A stretch of 43,844 nt of DNA from Pseudomonadota bacterium (GTDB lineage: Bacteria; Desulfobacterota; Desulfovibrionia; Desulfovibrionales; Desulfovibrionaceae), in NCBI GenBank assembly GCA_023438245.1, contig JAEXRD010000022.1, forward strand, positions 1 to 43,844, read 5' to 3'. Shown piece after piece: positions 19,330 through 26,774 of this stretch. How positions within the stretch are numbered: position 1 is the stretch's first letter; each line of letters begins with the position of its first letter. The notes under the pieces are model-generated. The model was not told the DNA's origin, searched no databases, and was given only the letters and a program-made list of their open reading frames with translations. Position numbers and translations under genes: made by a program.

Positions 19330-20307
19330 CTAGTCGCCGCCCTCGATCCAATCCGGGGAAAAGTCCTTGATGCGGCTTTGCAGGTGCTCCCGAAGCTTTT
19401 CCAGCAGCCGGGCCTCGATCTGGCGCACGCGCTCGCGGGTCACGCCGTAGCGGTCGCCGATCTCGCGCAGGGTCACGGGGCTGTCGGAGAGCAGGCGCTC
19501 GTTCAGGATGGCCTGTTCCTTGTCGGACAGGGTGGGGGCCAGGGTCTTGAGGTTGTCCAGCAGCAGCGCGGAGATCTGGCTGGTGCCCAGGGCCTCCTCG
19601 ATGCCGGGGCCCAGGGCGGGCAGGAAGTCCAGCCGGGTGGTGTCGGAATCGTCGCCCACCTGGATGTCCAGCGACATGTCCTGCTTGCTCAGGCGCTGGT
19701 CCATCTGCTCGATTTCGGCCTCGCTGACGCCCAGGCTCTCGGACAGCGCGCTGGTGCTGGGGTCGAAGCCCATGCTGGTCAGGCGCTGGCGTTCCTTGTT
19801 CAGGTTGTAGAACAGCTTGCGCTGGGTCTGCGTGGTGCCGATCTTGACCATGCGCCAGTTGTCCATGATGTACTTGAGGATGTAGGCCTTGATCCAGAAG
19901 GCGGCGTAGTAGCTGAACTTGATGCCCTTGTCCGGGTCGAACTTGCGCACGGCCTTCATCAGGCCCACGTTGCCCTCCTGGATCAGGTCCTGCACGTTCT
20001 GCATCCAGCGGCGCTGGAAGTCCATGGCGATCTTGACCACCAGGCGCAGGTGCGAGGAGATGAGCCGGAAGGCGGCTTCCTGGTCGCCCGTGTCGCGCAC
20101 GCGCACGGCCAGTTCGTGTTCCTCCTCCGGGGCCAGCAGGGGAAACTGCGCGATCTCGCGCAGGTAGTGGTGCAGCGAGTCGCGAACGGCCACGTCGCCA
20201 CGCTTGCGCGACACCGGGGCGGGCAAGTGCAGCTTCTTCCCGGCGGGGAGCGTCGCCGAGGGTGTCCTGCTCTCTTTTGGGGAGGCCTGGGAATTGTCTG
20301 ATTTCAT
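19330..20307 (-). CDS. rpoH: RNA polymerase sigma factor RpoH-like (sigma-32)
   Basis: A 325-aa sigma-70-family factor. Region 2 is complete (DLIQEGNVGLMKAVRKFDPD, FSYYAAFWIKAYILKYIMDN), and it is followed by TQTQRKLFYNLNKE, the RpoH box that marks heat-shock sigmas. Region 4 has ILNERLLSDSPVTLREIGDRYGVTRERVRQIEARLLEKLR. There is no region 1.1. An N-terminal extension of about 35 Ser/Lys/Pro-rich residues is longer than in E. coli RpoH. It would direct heat-shock genes. It has its own promoter in the gap shared with metH. The start codon has only a weak AGG. Another group of stationary-phase-type sigma is less likely because of the RpoH box. Confidence 0.88.
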   Translation of the reverse strand: MKSDNSQASPKESRTPSATLPAGKKLHLPAPVSRKRGDVAVRDSLHHYLREIAQFPLLAPEEEHELAVRVRDTGDQEAAFRLISSHLRLVVKIAMDFQRRWMQNVQDLIQEGNVGLMKAVRKFDPDKGIKFSYYAAFWIKAYILKYIMDNWRMVKIGTTQTQRKLFYNLNKERQRLTSMGFDPSTSALSESLGVSEAEIEQMDQRLSKQDMSLDIQVGDDSDTTRLDFLPALGPGIEEALGTSQISALLLDNLKTLAPTLSDKEQAILNERLLSDSPVTLREIGDRYGVTRERVRQIEARLLEKLREHLQSRIKDFSPDWIEGGD

Positions 20308-20375
20308 GCCGACCTGTGAGGCTTGGTCCGGCGGGGGAGAATCCCCCCGATGGGGCCGCTGTTCCGCAAAGCCGG

Positions 20376-20404
20376 ACTGTAGAGCTTTTGGTTGTCAGTT
20401 TCAA
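20376..20404 (-). promoter_or_regulatory. rpoH promoter, sigma-70 type
   Basis: Minus strand TTGAAA (20404-20399), 17 nt, TACAGT (20381-20376). The transcript would carry a leader of about 60 nt that includes the ccccc/ggggg stem near 20335-20350. It overlaps the metH promoter on the other strand. Confidence 0.5.
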
Positions 20405-20420
20405 CGATTTTCAGTACACC
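20392..20420 (+). promoter_or_regulatory. metH promoter, overlapping that of rpoH
   Basis: TTGTCA (20392-20397), 17 nt, TACACC (20415-20420). The two divergent promoters share 13 bp, so polymerase can hardly use both at once. Confidence 0.4.
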
Positions 20421-20557
20421 CGAAATCCCAGCCGGGGCCTCAAGCGGCCTGGGGCGCGGGTTTTCGGGCGGCTGGCCCCCCCGCTTCCGCCGCCCTCGCG
20501 GCGGCCCTCCAGCAATCGCAAAGGGCGGGTGTGTCCCGTCCGCAACGGAGTGTTTTC
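20421..20557 (+). other. GC-rich structured leader of metH
   Basis: About 137 nt before the metH ATG. Stems are visible: an arm cccagccg (about 20447) with cggctgg (about 20489), and ccgccg/cggcgg near 20500-20520. The end carries CGGAG before the ATG. It does not match a cobalamin, SAM or SAH riboswitch core that I know, so only structure, not ligand, can be claimed. Confidence 0.4.
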
Positions 20558-22987
20558 ATGTCCGATTTTCGCTCGCTCCTGGCCGATGGCCGCATCCACT
20601 TCTTCGACGGCGGCTTCGGTTCGCTGCTGCAGGCCCGCGGCCTGCCCGCCGGCGTCGCGCCCGAGGCCTACGGCCTGCAGAACCCCGACGCCGTGGCCTC
20701 CATCCACGCCGACTACGTCGCCGCCGGAGCGGAAGTCGTGGTCACCAACACCTTCGGGGGCACGCGCTTCAAGCTCGACCCCGGCACCGACGTGCGCGCC
20801 CTGAACCGCGCCCTGGCCGCCACGGCCAAGCGGGCCACGGGCGGCAAAGCCTTCGTGGGCGGCAGCGTGGGCCCCACCGGGCACTTTGTGCAGCCCCTGG
20901 GCAAGCTGACCATGCGCGAGCTGGTGGCCGCGTTCCGCGAGCAGATCCTGGGCCTGGCCGAGGGCGGCGCCGACCTCATCGTCATCGAGACGCAGTTCGA
21001 CCTGGCCGAGACCAAGGCCGCGGTCATCGCCGCGCGCGAGGCCGCCGACCAGCTGTCCATGGACCTGCCCGTGGCCGTGACCATGACCTTTGAGGGCGGC
21101 CAGAGCCTCACCGGCACCGGCCCGCTGACCTTCATCGACACCATGCAGAACCTGGGCGTGGACCTGGTGGGCACCAACTGCTCCGCCGGGCCGGAGCAGA
21201 TCGCCGACGTGGTGCGGGCCATGCTGCCCCGCCTGTCCACCCCGCTCTTGGTGCAGCCCAACGCGGGCCTGCCGGAGCTGGACGCGGACGGCAAGACCGT
21301 GTTCCGCCTGGGGCCGCAGGACTTCGCCCGCCAGTGCCGGGTTTTCGCCGAGCTGGGGGCCAAGTTCCTGGGCGGCTGCTGCGGCACCACGCCCGAGCAC
21401 ATCCGCGCCCTGCGCGCCGAGGTGGGCGAGACCCCCTACGTGAAGCCCGAGCCGGAGGACAAGAGCCCGCTGGTGCTCACCTGCCGCTCGCTCTCCGTGG
21501 CCCTGGGCTTCGAGCAGCCCCTTGCCGTCATCGGCGAGCGCATCAACCCCACGGGCAAGCCCGTGCTGGCCGAGCAGCTGGTGAAGAACGAGCACGCCGA
21601 GGCCCTGCGCCTGGCCCAGGACCAGATCGCCGACGGCGCCTCCATCCTGGACGTGAACGTGGGTGCGGCCATGGTGGACGAGAAGGTGGTGCTGCCCTCC
21701 CTCGCCCTGGCCCTGTCCTCGCGCTTCGAGGTGCCGCTTTCGCTGGACACCTCCGACCCCGAGGCCATGGAGAACGCCCTGTGGACCCAGCCGGGCTCCC
21801 CGCTGGTCAATTCCATCAGCGGCGAGCCGGGACGCCTGGAGCGCCTGGGCCCGCTGTGCAAGAAATTCGGCGCGCCGTTCATCCTGCTGCCGCTGGTGGG
21901 CCGCAAGCTGCCCGTCACTGCCGAGGAGCGCATCGCGGTCATCGAGGACCTGCTGGCCAAGGCCGACGCGCTGGGCATTCCGCGCAGGCTCATCATGGTG
22001 GACGCGCTCGTGCTCACCGTGTCCAGCAAGCCGGAGGCCGCCAGGCACTGCCTGGCAACCATCCGCCACTGCAAGGAAAAATGGGGCCTGCCCACCACCA
22101 TGGGCCTGTCCAACGTCAGCTTCGGCCTGCCCGCGCGCGAGCTCTTGAACACCACCTTCCTGGCCATGTGCATGGCCACGGGCATGACCTCGTGCATCGC
22201 CAACCCGGCCAGCGCGCGCCTGCGCGAGACCCTGGCCTCCGGCGAGGTGCTGCTGGCGCGCGATCCCCAGGCCGGACGCTACATCGAGGGCTACGCGAAC
22301 TGGACCGCCGCCGCTCCGGTGGCCGGTGCGGGAAGCGGCCCCGCCGCGGCCAAGGGCGCGGCCACCACGCCCGGCGAGGCCGTCATCGTGGGCGACAAGG
22401 CCGCCCTGCTCTCCATGCTGGAGGACAAGCTGGCCGCCGGGGCCGACCCCTTCGACCTGGTGAACAAGGAGCTCATCCCGGCCATCCTGGAGGTGGGCCA
22501 GAAGTACGAGCGCAAGGAGTACTTCCTGCCGCAGCTGCTGCGCAGCGCCGAGGCCATGCAGAAGGGCTTCGCCCGGCTGGAGCCGCTGCTCCTGGCCACG
22601 GGCCGCGCCGAGAAGAAGACCCCCGTGGTCATGGCCACGGTGGAGGGCGACATCCACGACATCGGCAAGAACATCGTGTGCCTGATGTTGAAGAACCACG
22701 GCTTCGAGGTGCACGACCTGGGCAAGGACGTGCCCGCCGAGAAGATCGTGGACGAGGCCGAACGCGTGGGGGCCAAGGTCATCGGGCTGTCCGCGCTCAT
22801 GACCACCACCATGGTGCGCATGGAGGACACCGTGCGCCTGGTGAGGGAGCGCGGCCTGGACGCCAAGGTCATGATCGGCGGGGCCGTGGTGACGGAGGCC
22901 TTCTCCCAGGCCATCGGGGCGGACGGCTTCTCGCGCGACGCCGTGGCCGCCGTGAAGCTGGCCGGGGAACTCTCGGGCAAGAGCTGA
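20558..22987 (+). CDS. metH: Cobalamin-dependent methionine synthase without reactivation domain
   Basis: An 809-aa enzyme that transfers the methyl of 5-methyltetrahydrofolate to homocysteine via cobalamin. Residues 1-290 are the homocysteine module with zinc ligands C208 (VGTNCSAG), C274 and C275 (GGCCGT). Residues about 300-570 are the pterin-binding barrel (VIGERINPTGK, GASILDVNVG). Then a cap domain and a B12 module with the base-off motif D698-x-H700-x-x-G703 (EGDIHDIGKN). The AdoMet-binding reactivation domain of E. coli MetH (1227 aa) is absent, and the protein ends naturally after the B12 fold. Such core forms occur in anaerobes and need another reactivation partner. CGGAG precedes the ATG. 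Confidence 0.94.
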   Translation: MSDFRSLLADGRIHFFDGGFGSLLQARGLPAGVAPEAYGLQNPDAVASIHADYVAAGAEVVVTNTFGGTRFKLDPGTDVRALNRALAATAKRATGGKAFVGGSVGPTGHFVQPLGKLTMRELVAAFREQILGLAEGGADLIVIETQFDLAETKAAVIAAREAADQLSMDLPVAVTMTFEGGQSLTGTGPLTFIDTMQNLGVDLVGTNCSAGPEQIADVVRAMLPRLSTPLLVQPNAGLPELDADGKTVFRLGPQDFARQCRVFAELGAKFLGGCCGTTPEHIRALRAEVGETPYVKPEPEDKSPLVLTCRSLSVALGFEQPLAVIGERINPTGKPVLAEQLVKNEHAEALRLAQDQIADGASILDVNVGAAMVDEKVVLPSLALALSSRFEVPLSLDTSDPEAMENALWTQPGSPLVNSISGEPGRLERLGPLCKKFGAPFILLPLVGRKLPVTAEERIAVIEDLLAKADALGIPRRLIMVDALVLTVSSKPEAARHCLATIRHCKEKWGLPTTMGLSNVSFGLPARELLNTTFLAMCMATGMTSCIANPASARLRETLASGEVLLARDPQAGRYIEGYANWTAAAPVAGAGSGPAAAKGAATTPGEAVIVGDKAALLSMLEDKLAAGADPFDLVNKELIPAILEVGQKYERKEYFLPQLLRSAEAMQKGFARLEPLLLATGRAEKKTPVVMATVEGDIHDIGKNIVCLMLKNHGFEVHDLGKDVPAEKIVDEAERVGAKVIGLSALMTTTMVRMEDTVRLVRERGLDAKVMIGGAVVTEAFSQAIGADGFSRDAVAAVKLAGELSGKS

Positions 22988-22997
22988 CCCGCGCCCT

Positions 22998-23026
22998 TTG
23001 CGTCCCGCCGAGCAATCTGCTACATG
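22998..23026 (+). promoter_or_regulatory. Promoter of the tlpA-like/hpt cluster
   Basis: TTGCGT (22998-23003), 17 nt, TACATG (23021-23026), just after the metH stop. It fits the window's TTGC-TAC pattern and would give a leader of about 57 nt. Confidence 0.6.
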
Positions 23027-23089
23027 GCGGGTGACGTTGTGACGGTCCGTCTGCGAAATGCGCTGGCGGGCCGAAGAAATGAGGAAGCA

Positions 23090-23593
23090 ATGACCAAATT
23101 CCGCAGATTTTCCGCGCTGCTGGCCGCGCTTGTGCTGGCCGTGGCGCTGCTGGCCGCCTGCTCCGGCGGGGGCGGCGACAAGTCCGGCGCGTCCGCCAAG
23201 CTGGAGACCCTGGACATGCCCGCCCTGGAGAAGCACCTGGCCGCCAACAAGGGCAAGGTCACGCTCATCATGTTCTGGGCCACCTGGTGCCCGGCCTGCA
23301 AGACCGAGCTGCCCGTGCTGGAGCAGCTGCGCGCCAAGTACAGCGCCGACAAGCTGGACATCATGGCCATCTCCGTGGACGACACCGAGCAGGCCATGCG
23401 CTCCTATCTTTCCACCCGGCCCACCAAGCTGCCCGTGTACCTCTCCACCGCCGACGTGGGCGCGGAGTTCGGCGTCAAGAGCATTCCCGCCCTGGTGATC
23501 TTCGACGGCGAGGGCCAGGTGGCCTTCAACAGCGCCGGGGCCTATCCCCTGGAGATGCTGGACCCCGTGGTGGGCCAGCTGGTGAAGGGCTAG
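23090..23593 (+). CDS. Thioredoxin-like lipoprotein (TlpA/ResA family)
   Basis: A 167-aa protein anchored in the envelope: signal LALVLAVALLAAC-like with lipobox Cys24 and a Gly-rich linker. The thioredoxin fold has the active site C68-P-A-C71 in FWATWCPACK, the TlpA/ResA-type SVDDTEQAMRSYL, and the cis-Pro in GVKSIPALVIFDGEG. It reduces disulfides in the periplasm, often during cytochrome c maturation, which matters in Desulfovibrio-like bacteria rich in multihaem cytochromes; that target is inferred. The ATG at 23090 has GAGGAAG upstream. Confidence 0.9.
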   Translation: MTKFRRFSALLAALVLAVALLAACSGGGGDKSGASAKLETLDMPALEKHLAANKGKVTLIMFWATWCPACKTELPVLEQLRAKYSADKLDIMAISVDDTEQAMRSYLSTRPTKLPVYLSTADVGAEFGVKSIPALVIFDGEGQVAFNSAGAYPLEMLDPVVGQLVKG

Positions 23594-23605
23594 CCCGAGG
23601 TGGCC

Positions 23606-24070
23606 ATGCAGCTGCGCAAGGCGCGCATCACCGACGTCAAGGGCGTCCACAAACTGCTCATGAACACCAACGCCGACGACGGCCTGGTGCTTCCGCGCTC
23701 GTACAACCAGCTTTACAGCCACCTGCGCGACTTCTTCGTGGTGGTGGACGACGGGGCCGACGACGAGGTGCTGGCCTGCTGCGCCCTGTCCATCTGCTGG
23801 GAGAACCTGGCCGAGGTGCGCTCCCTGGTGGTGGCCCGCGAGCAGCGCGGCCACGGCCTGGGCCGCAAGCTCGTGGAGGCCTGCGTGTCCGACGCCCTCA
23901 CCCTGGGCATCTACCGCGTGTTCGCCCTGACCAACACCACGCCCTTCTTCGCCAAGATGGGCTTCACCGAGGTGAGTAAGGACAGCCTGCCCCAGAAGGT
24001 CTGGAGCGACTGCCTGAATTGCCCCCGTTTCCCCGATTGCGACGAAGTCGCCATGCTCATGGAGTTGTAG
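23606..24070 (+). CDS. GNAT acetyltransferase, possible short N-acetylglutamate synthase
   Basis: A 154-aa protein. The acetyl-CoA loop is REQRGHGLGRKLVEACV, preceded by the strand AEVRSLVVA. The C-terminal FFAKMGFTEVSKDSLPQKVW and the CLNCPRFPDCDEVAML ending resemble the short stand-alone ArgA/NAGS enzymes of many bacteria, which make N-acetylglutamate for arginine synthesis. The Cys cluster (CLNCPRFPDC) is notable. The ATG at 23606 is preceded by GAGG at 5 nt; a GTG two codons earlier is possible. It is probably co-transcribed with the thioredoxin-like gene and hpt. NAGS is a likely but not certain reading. Confidence 0.75.
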   Translation: MQLRKARITDVKGVHKLLMNTNADDGLVLPRSYNQLYSHLRDFFVVVDDGADDEVLACCALSICWENLAEVRSLVVAREQRGHGLGRKLVEACVSDALTLGIYRVFALTNTTPFFAKMGFTEVSKDSLPQKVWSDCLNCPRFPDCDEVAMLMEL

Positions 24071-24074
24071 ACCA

Positions 24075-24599
24075 ATGGCCCACAAGATGCTTCCCGTCAT
24101 CGGCGCCGACGCCATCCGCCGCCGCGTGGCCGAGCTGGGCGCGGACATCACCGCCCAGTACCAGGGCAAGCCCCTGGTGTGCGTGTGCGTGCTCAAGGGC
24201 GCGTTCCTGTTCTTCGCCGACCTCATGCGCCACATCCGCACGCCCATGGAGATCGACTTCGTGCGCCTGGCCAGCTATGGCACGGGCACCAGTCGTGGCC
24301 GCCAGACCATCTTCAGCAAGGACATGGAGGTGGACATCGACGGCAAGCATGTGCTCCTGGTGGAGGACATCGTGGACACCGGCAGGAGCGCGGAATTCCT
24401 CATGCACGTGCTGGAAAAGCGCGGGGCCGCCAGCATCCGCATCTGCGCCTTCGTGGACAAGAACGAGCGCCGCGAAGTGGGCATGACGGTTGACTTTGCC
24501 GGGTTCCCCATACAAAAGGGGTTCATTGTAGGATACGGCATGGACTATGCGGAGCAATACCGCGAACTGGACGCCGTGTACGAGCTCGTCCCGGAATAG
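24075..24599 (+). CDS. hpt: Hypoxanthine phosphoribosyltransferase
   Basis: A 174-aa purine-salvage enzyme making IMP (and GMP) from hypoxanthine or guanine and PRPP. The PRPP motif is VLLVEDIVDTGRSAEF; other family motifs are VCVCVLKGAFLFFADL, MEIDFVRLASYGTGT, and the C-terminal VDFAGFPIQKGFIVGYGMDY. It starts 4 nt after the GNAT stop. It is complete and of normal length. Confidence 0.94.
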   Translation: MAHKMLPVIGADAIRRRVAELGADITAQYQGKPLVCVCVLKGAFLFFADLMRHIRTPMEIDFVRLASYGTGTSRGRQTIFSKDMEVDIDGKHVLLVEDIVDTGRSAEFLMHVLEKRGAASIRICAFVDKNERREVGMTVDFAGFPIQKGFIVGYGMDYAEQYRELDAVYELVPE

Positions 24600-24620
24600 G
24601 GGCGCTGGAGTGGAACAGAG

Positions 24621-25760
24621 ATGATTGTCGCCTGCCCGAACTGCCAGAGCAAATACAACCTGCCCGAGGACAAGATCGCGCCCACCGGGAGCAAGGTGCG
24701 CTGCGCCAAGTGCCAGCACGTCTTCACGGTGAAGCCGCCCGCGCCTCCGGCCCCCCCGCCCCCCCCGGCGGACGATTTCGACGCCGAGCTTGCCGGTCTG
24801 GGCGCTGCCCAGGCTCCGGCCGCTCCCGCCGCGGCCCCCAAGCCCGCGCCCGAAGCGCCCGCCGCGCCCCAGAAAATGCCCTGGGACGACGACGAGCCCG
24901 CAGCCGCCCCCTCCGCCGGGCCTGCCGCGGCACCCGCCAAGAAGATGCCCTGGGACGACGACGACGCCGCCGCCGGACCGGCTGGCGACGAGGACGACTT
25001 CCCCGCGCCGGGCTCCGCAGCCGCCAAGGGCGGGGCCTTCGACGACGAAGACTCCTCCGGGCTCATGCGCGGCGGCTCGGACATGCTGGGCGGCTCCGGC
25101 GGTGGCGGCGCTGGCCTGGGCGGCGGGAAGGACGACGACTTCCTGGGCGCTGCCGGTGTCGGCGGCGGGGATTCGTTCGCCCTGGACGGTGGCGCGGCCA
25201 AGCCCAAGGACGACAAGGCGGCCAAGAAGAAAAAGATCATCATCCTTGCCTCCGCCGTGGTCGGCGTGCTGCTGGTGGCGGGCGCGCTGTTCTTCTTCAA
25301 GCCCTGGACCAAGTTCAGCATCCCCTTCATCGGCGGGGCCAAGAGCGAAAAGGCCGCGGACAACGCCGAGAAGGTCAAGGACATCGCCCTGCGCAATGTC
25401 CGCCAGTACTACATCCCCAACGAGAAGGCCGGGCAGATCTTCGTGGTCGAGGGCAAGGCGGTGAACAACTTCGCCACGCCCAAGGAGCGCATCAAGATCG
25501 AGGTCTCGCTGTTCGACGAGAAAGGCCACGTGCTGGTGAGCAAGCAGCTTCTGTGTGGCAACACGCTCTCCCAGTTCCAGCTCCAGGTGCAGGGCGAGGA
25601 GGAGATCAACTCCAGCCTCACCAGCGAGGTCGGCATCCTGACCAGCAACACCTACCTCAAGACCGGCATGGACACGCCATTTATGGCCGTGTTCTTCAAG
25701 CCGCCAGACCAGGTCAAGGAGTTCGGCGTCAAGGTCATCGACGCGCTGGACCCGAAATAA
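24621..25760 (+). CDS. MJ0042-type zinc-ribbon membrane protein (DUF3426-like)
   Basis: A 379-aa protein. Residues 1-38 are an MJ0042 zinc finger with C5, C8, C28 and C31 (CPNCQSKYNLPEDK ... CAKCQHVF). A Pro/Ala/Asp-rich disordered stretch follows with KMPWDDDE and KMPWDDDD, two copies of the same motif. A single TM helix (IIILASAVVGVLLVAGALFFF) near residue 210-230 is followed by an outside domain like DUF3426 (VRQYYIPNEKAGQIFVVEGKAVN, MAVFFKPPDQVKEFGVKVI). In related bacteria such proteins are of unknown role; the finger faces the cytosol. It ends the hpt transcript before a strong terminator. Confidence 0.85.
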   Translation: MIVACPNCQSKYNLPEDKIAPTGSKVRCAKCQHVFTVKPPAPPAPPPPPADDFDAELAGLGAAQAPAAPAAAPKPAPEAPAAPQKMPWDDDEPAAAPSAGPAAAPAKKMPWDDDDAAAGPAGDEDDFPAPGSAAAKGGAFDDEDSSGLMRGGSDMLGGSGGGGAGLGGGKDDDFLGAAGVGGGDSFALDGGAAKPKDDKAAKKKKIIILASAVVGVLLVAGALFFFKPWTKFSIPFIGGAKSEKAADNAEKVKDIALRNVRQYYIPNEKAGQIFVVEGKAVNNFATPKERIKIEVSLFDEKGHVLVSKQLLCGNTLSQFQLQVQGEEEINSSLTSEVGILTSNTYLKTGMDTPFMAVFFKPPDQVKEFGVKVIDALDPK

Positions 25761-25786
25761 CACCCCAGACCACAGCAATCGGCACC

Positions 25787-25830
25787 GCGCCGGGGGCAGG
25801 GCGCTTCAACCCTCCCCCGGCGCGTTTTTT
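25787..25830 (+). terminator. Strong intrinsic terminator after the zinc-ribbon gene
   Basis: A GC-rich stem of about 14 bp with one bulge (25787-25801 with 25810-25823), then G and six T's (25825-25830). It ends the cluster begun at 23.0 kb. Confidence 0.9.
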
Positions 25831-25851
25831 CCATACCGCCGGGAGGACAAC

Positions 25852-26754
25852 ATGACCCGCAAGCCCTACACCGTCGCCCTCATCCAGACCCACTGCCGCG
25901 AAAGCGCGGAGGAGAACATGGCCGCCCACCTGGCGCTGGCCGAACGCGCCGCCAACCTGGGCGCGGACGTCATCTGCCTCCAGGAGCTGTTCCTCGGCCC
26001 CTACTTCTGCCAGCAGGAGGACGCCCGGCTGTTTGACCTGGCCGAACCCGTGCCCGGCCCCAGCACCAAGGCCTTCGCCAAGCTGGCCAAGGCCACCGGC
26101 ACCGCCATCGTGGTCTCGCTCTTCGAAAAGCGCGCCATCGGCCTGTACCACAACACCGCCGCCGTGCTGGGCCGCGAGGGCGACCTCCTGGGCGTCTACC
26201 GCAAGATGCACATTCCCGACGACCCGGCCTTCTACGAGAAGTTCTACTTCACCCCCGGCGACCTGGGCTTCCTGGCCGTGGACACCCACGTGGGGCGCAT
26301 CGGCGTGTGCGTGTGCTGGGACCAGTGGTACCCCGAGGCCGCGCGTCTCACCGCCCTCAAGGGCGCGGAGGTCATCTTCTACCCCACCGCCATCGGCTGG
26401 CATCCCGCCGAAAAGGACCTGCTGGGCGACGAGCAGCGCGAGGCCTGGCTCACCGTGCAGCGCGGCCACGCCGTGGCCAACGGCTGCTACATCGCCGCCG
26501 CAAACCGCATCGGCCTGGAAATGCCCATGCCCGACAGCCACAACGCAGAGGGCGCGGGCATCGAGTTCTGGGGCACCAGCTTCGTGGCCGGGCCCTCCGG
26601 CGAATACGTGGCCAAGGCCCCCTCGGACGAGGAGACCATCCTCCTCGCCGAAATCGATCCCGCGCGCATGGAATTCGTGCGCCGGGGCTGGCCCTTCCTG
26701 CGCGACCGCCGCATCGACGCGTACGGCGCGCTGGTGAAGAGGTTCGACGACTAG
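25852..26754 (+). CDS. aguB: N-carbamoylputrescine amidase (nitrilase superfamily)
   Basis: A 300-aa carbon-nitrogen hydrolase that would turn N-carbamoylputrescine into putrescine, CO2 and ammonia, the last step of the agmatine route to polyamines. The catalytic triad is E45 (ICLQELFLGPYF), K118 (VYRKMHIPDDP) and C155 (GVCVCWDQWYPEAAR). ELFLGPYFCQ, FYEKFYF and IGWHP are characteristic of AguB. The ATG has GGGAGGA upstream, and the gene follows a terminator, so its promoter should lie in the short gap, which I could not place. No agmatine deiminase gene is present in the window. Confidence 0.92.
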   Translation: MTRKPYTVALIQTHCRESAEENMAAHLALAERAANLGADVICLQELFLGPYFCQQEDARLFDLAEPVPGPSTKAFAKLAKATGTAIVVSLFEKRAIGLYHNTAAVLGREGDLLGVYRKMHIPDDPAFYEKFYFTPGDLGFLAVDTHVGRIGVCVCWDQWYPEAARLTALKGAEVIFYPTAIGWHPAEKDLLGDEQREAWLTVQRGHAVANGCYIAAANRIGLEMPMPDSHNAEGAGIEFWGTSFVAGPSGEYVAKAPSDEETILLAEIDPARMEFVRRGWPFLRDRRIDAYGALVKRFDD

Positions 26755-26774
26755 CCGGAGCCACCGGCCAGCCC

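Noticed and set aside
20421..20557. Cobalamin, SAM or SAH riboswitch before metH
   Set aside because: No B12 box, no SAM-I core and no SAH core could be matched; only generic GC stems are visible.
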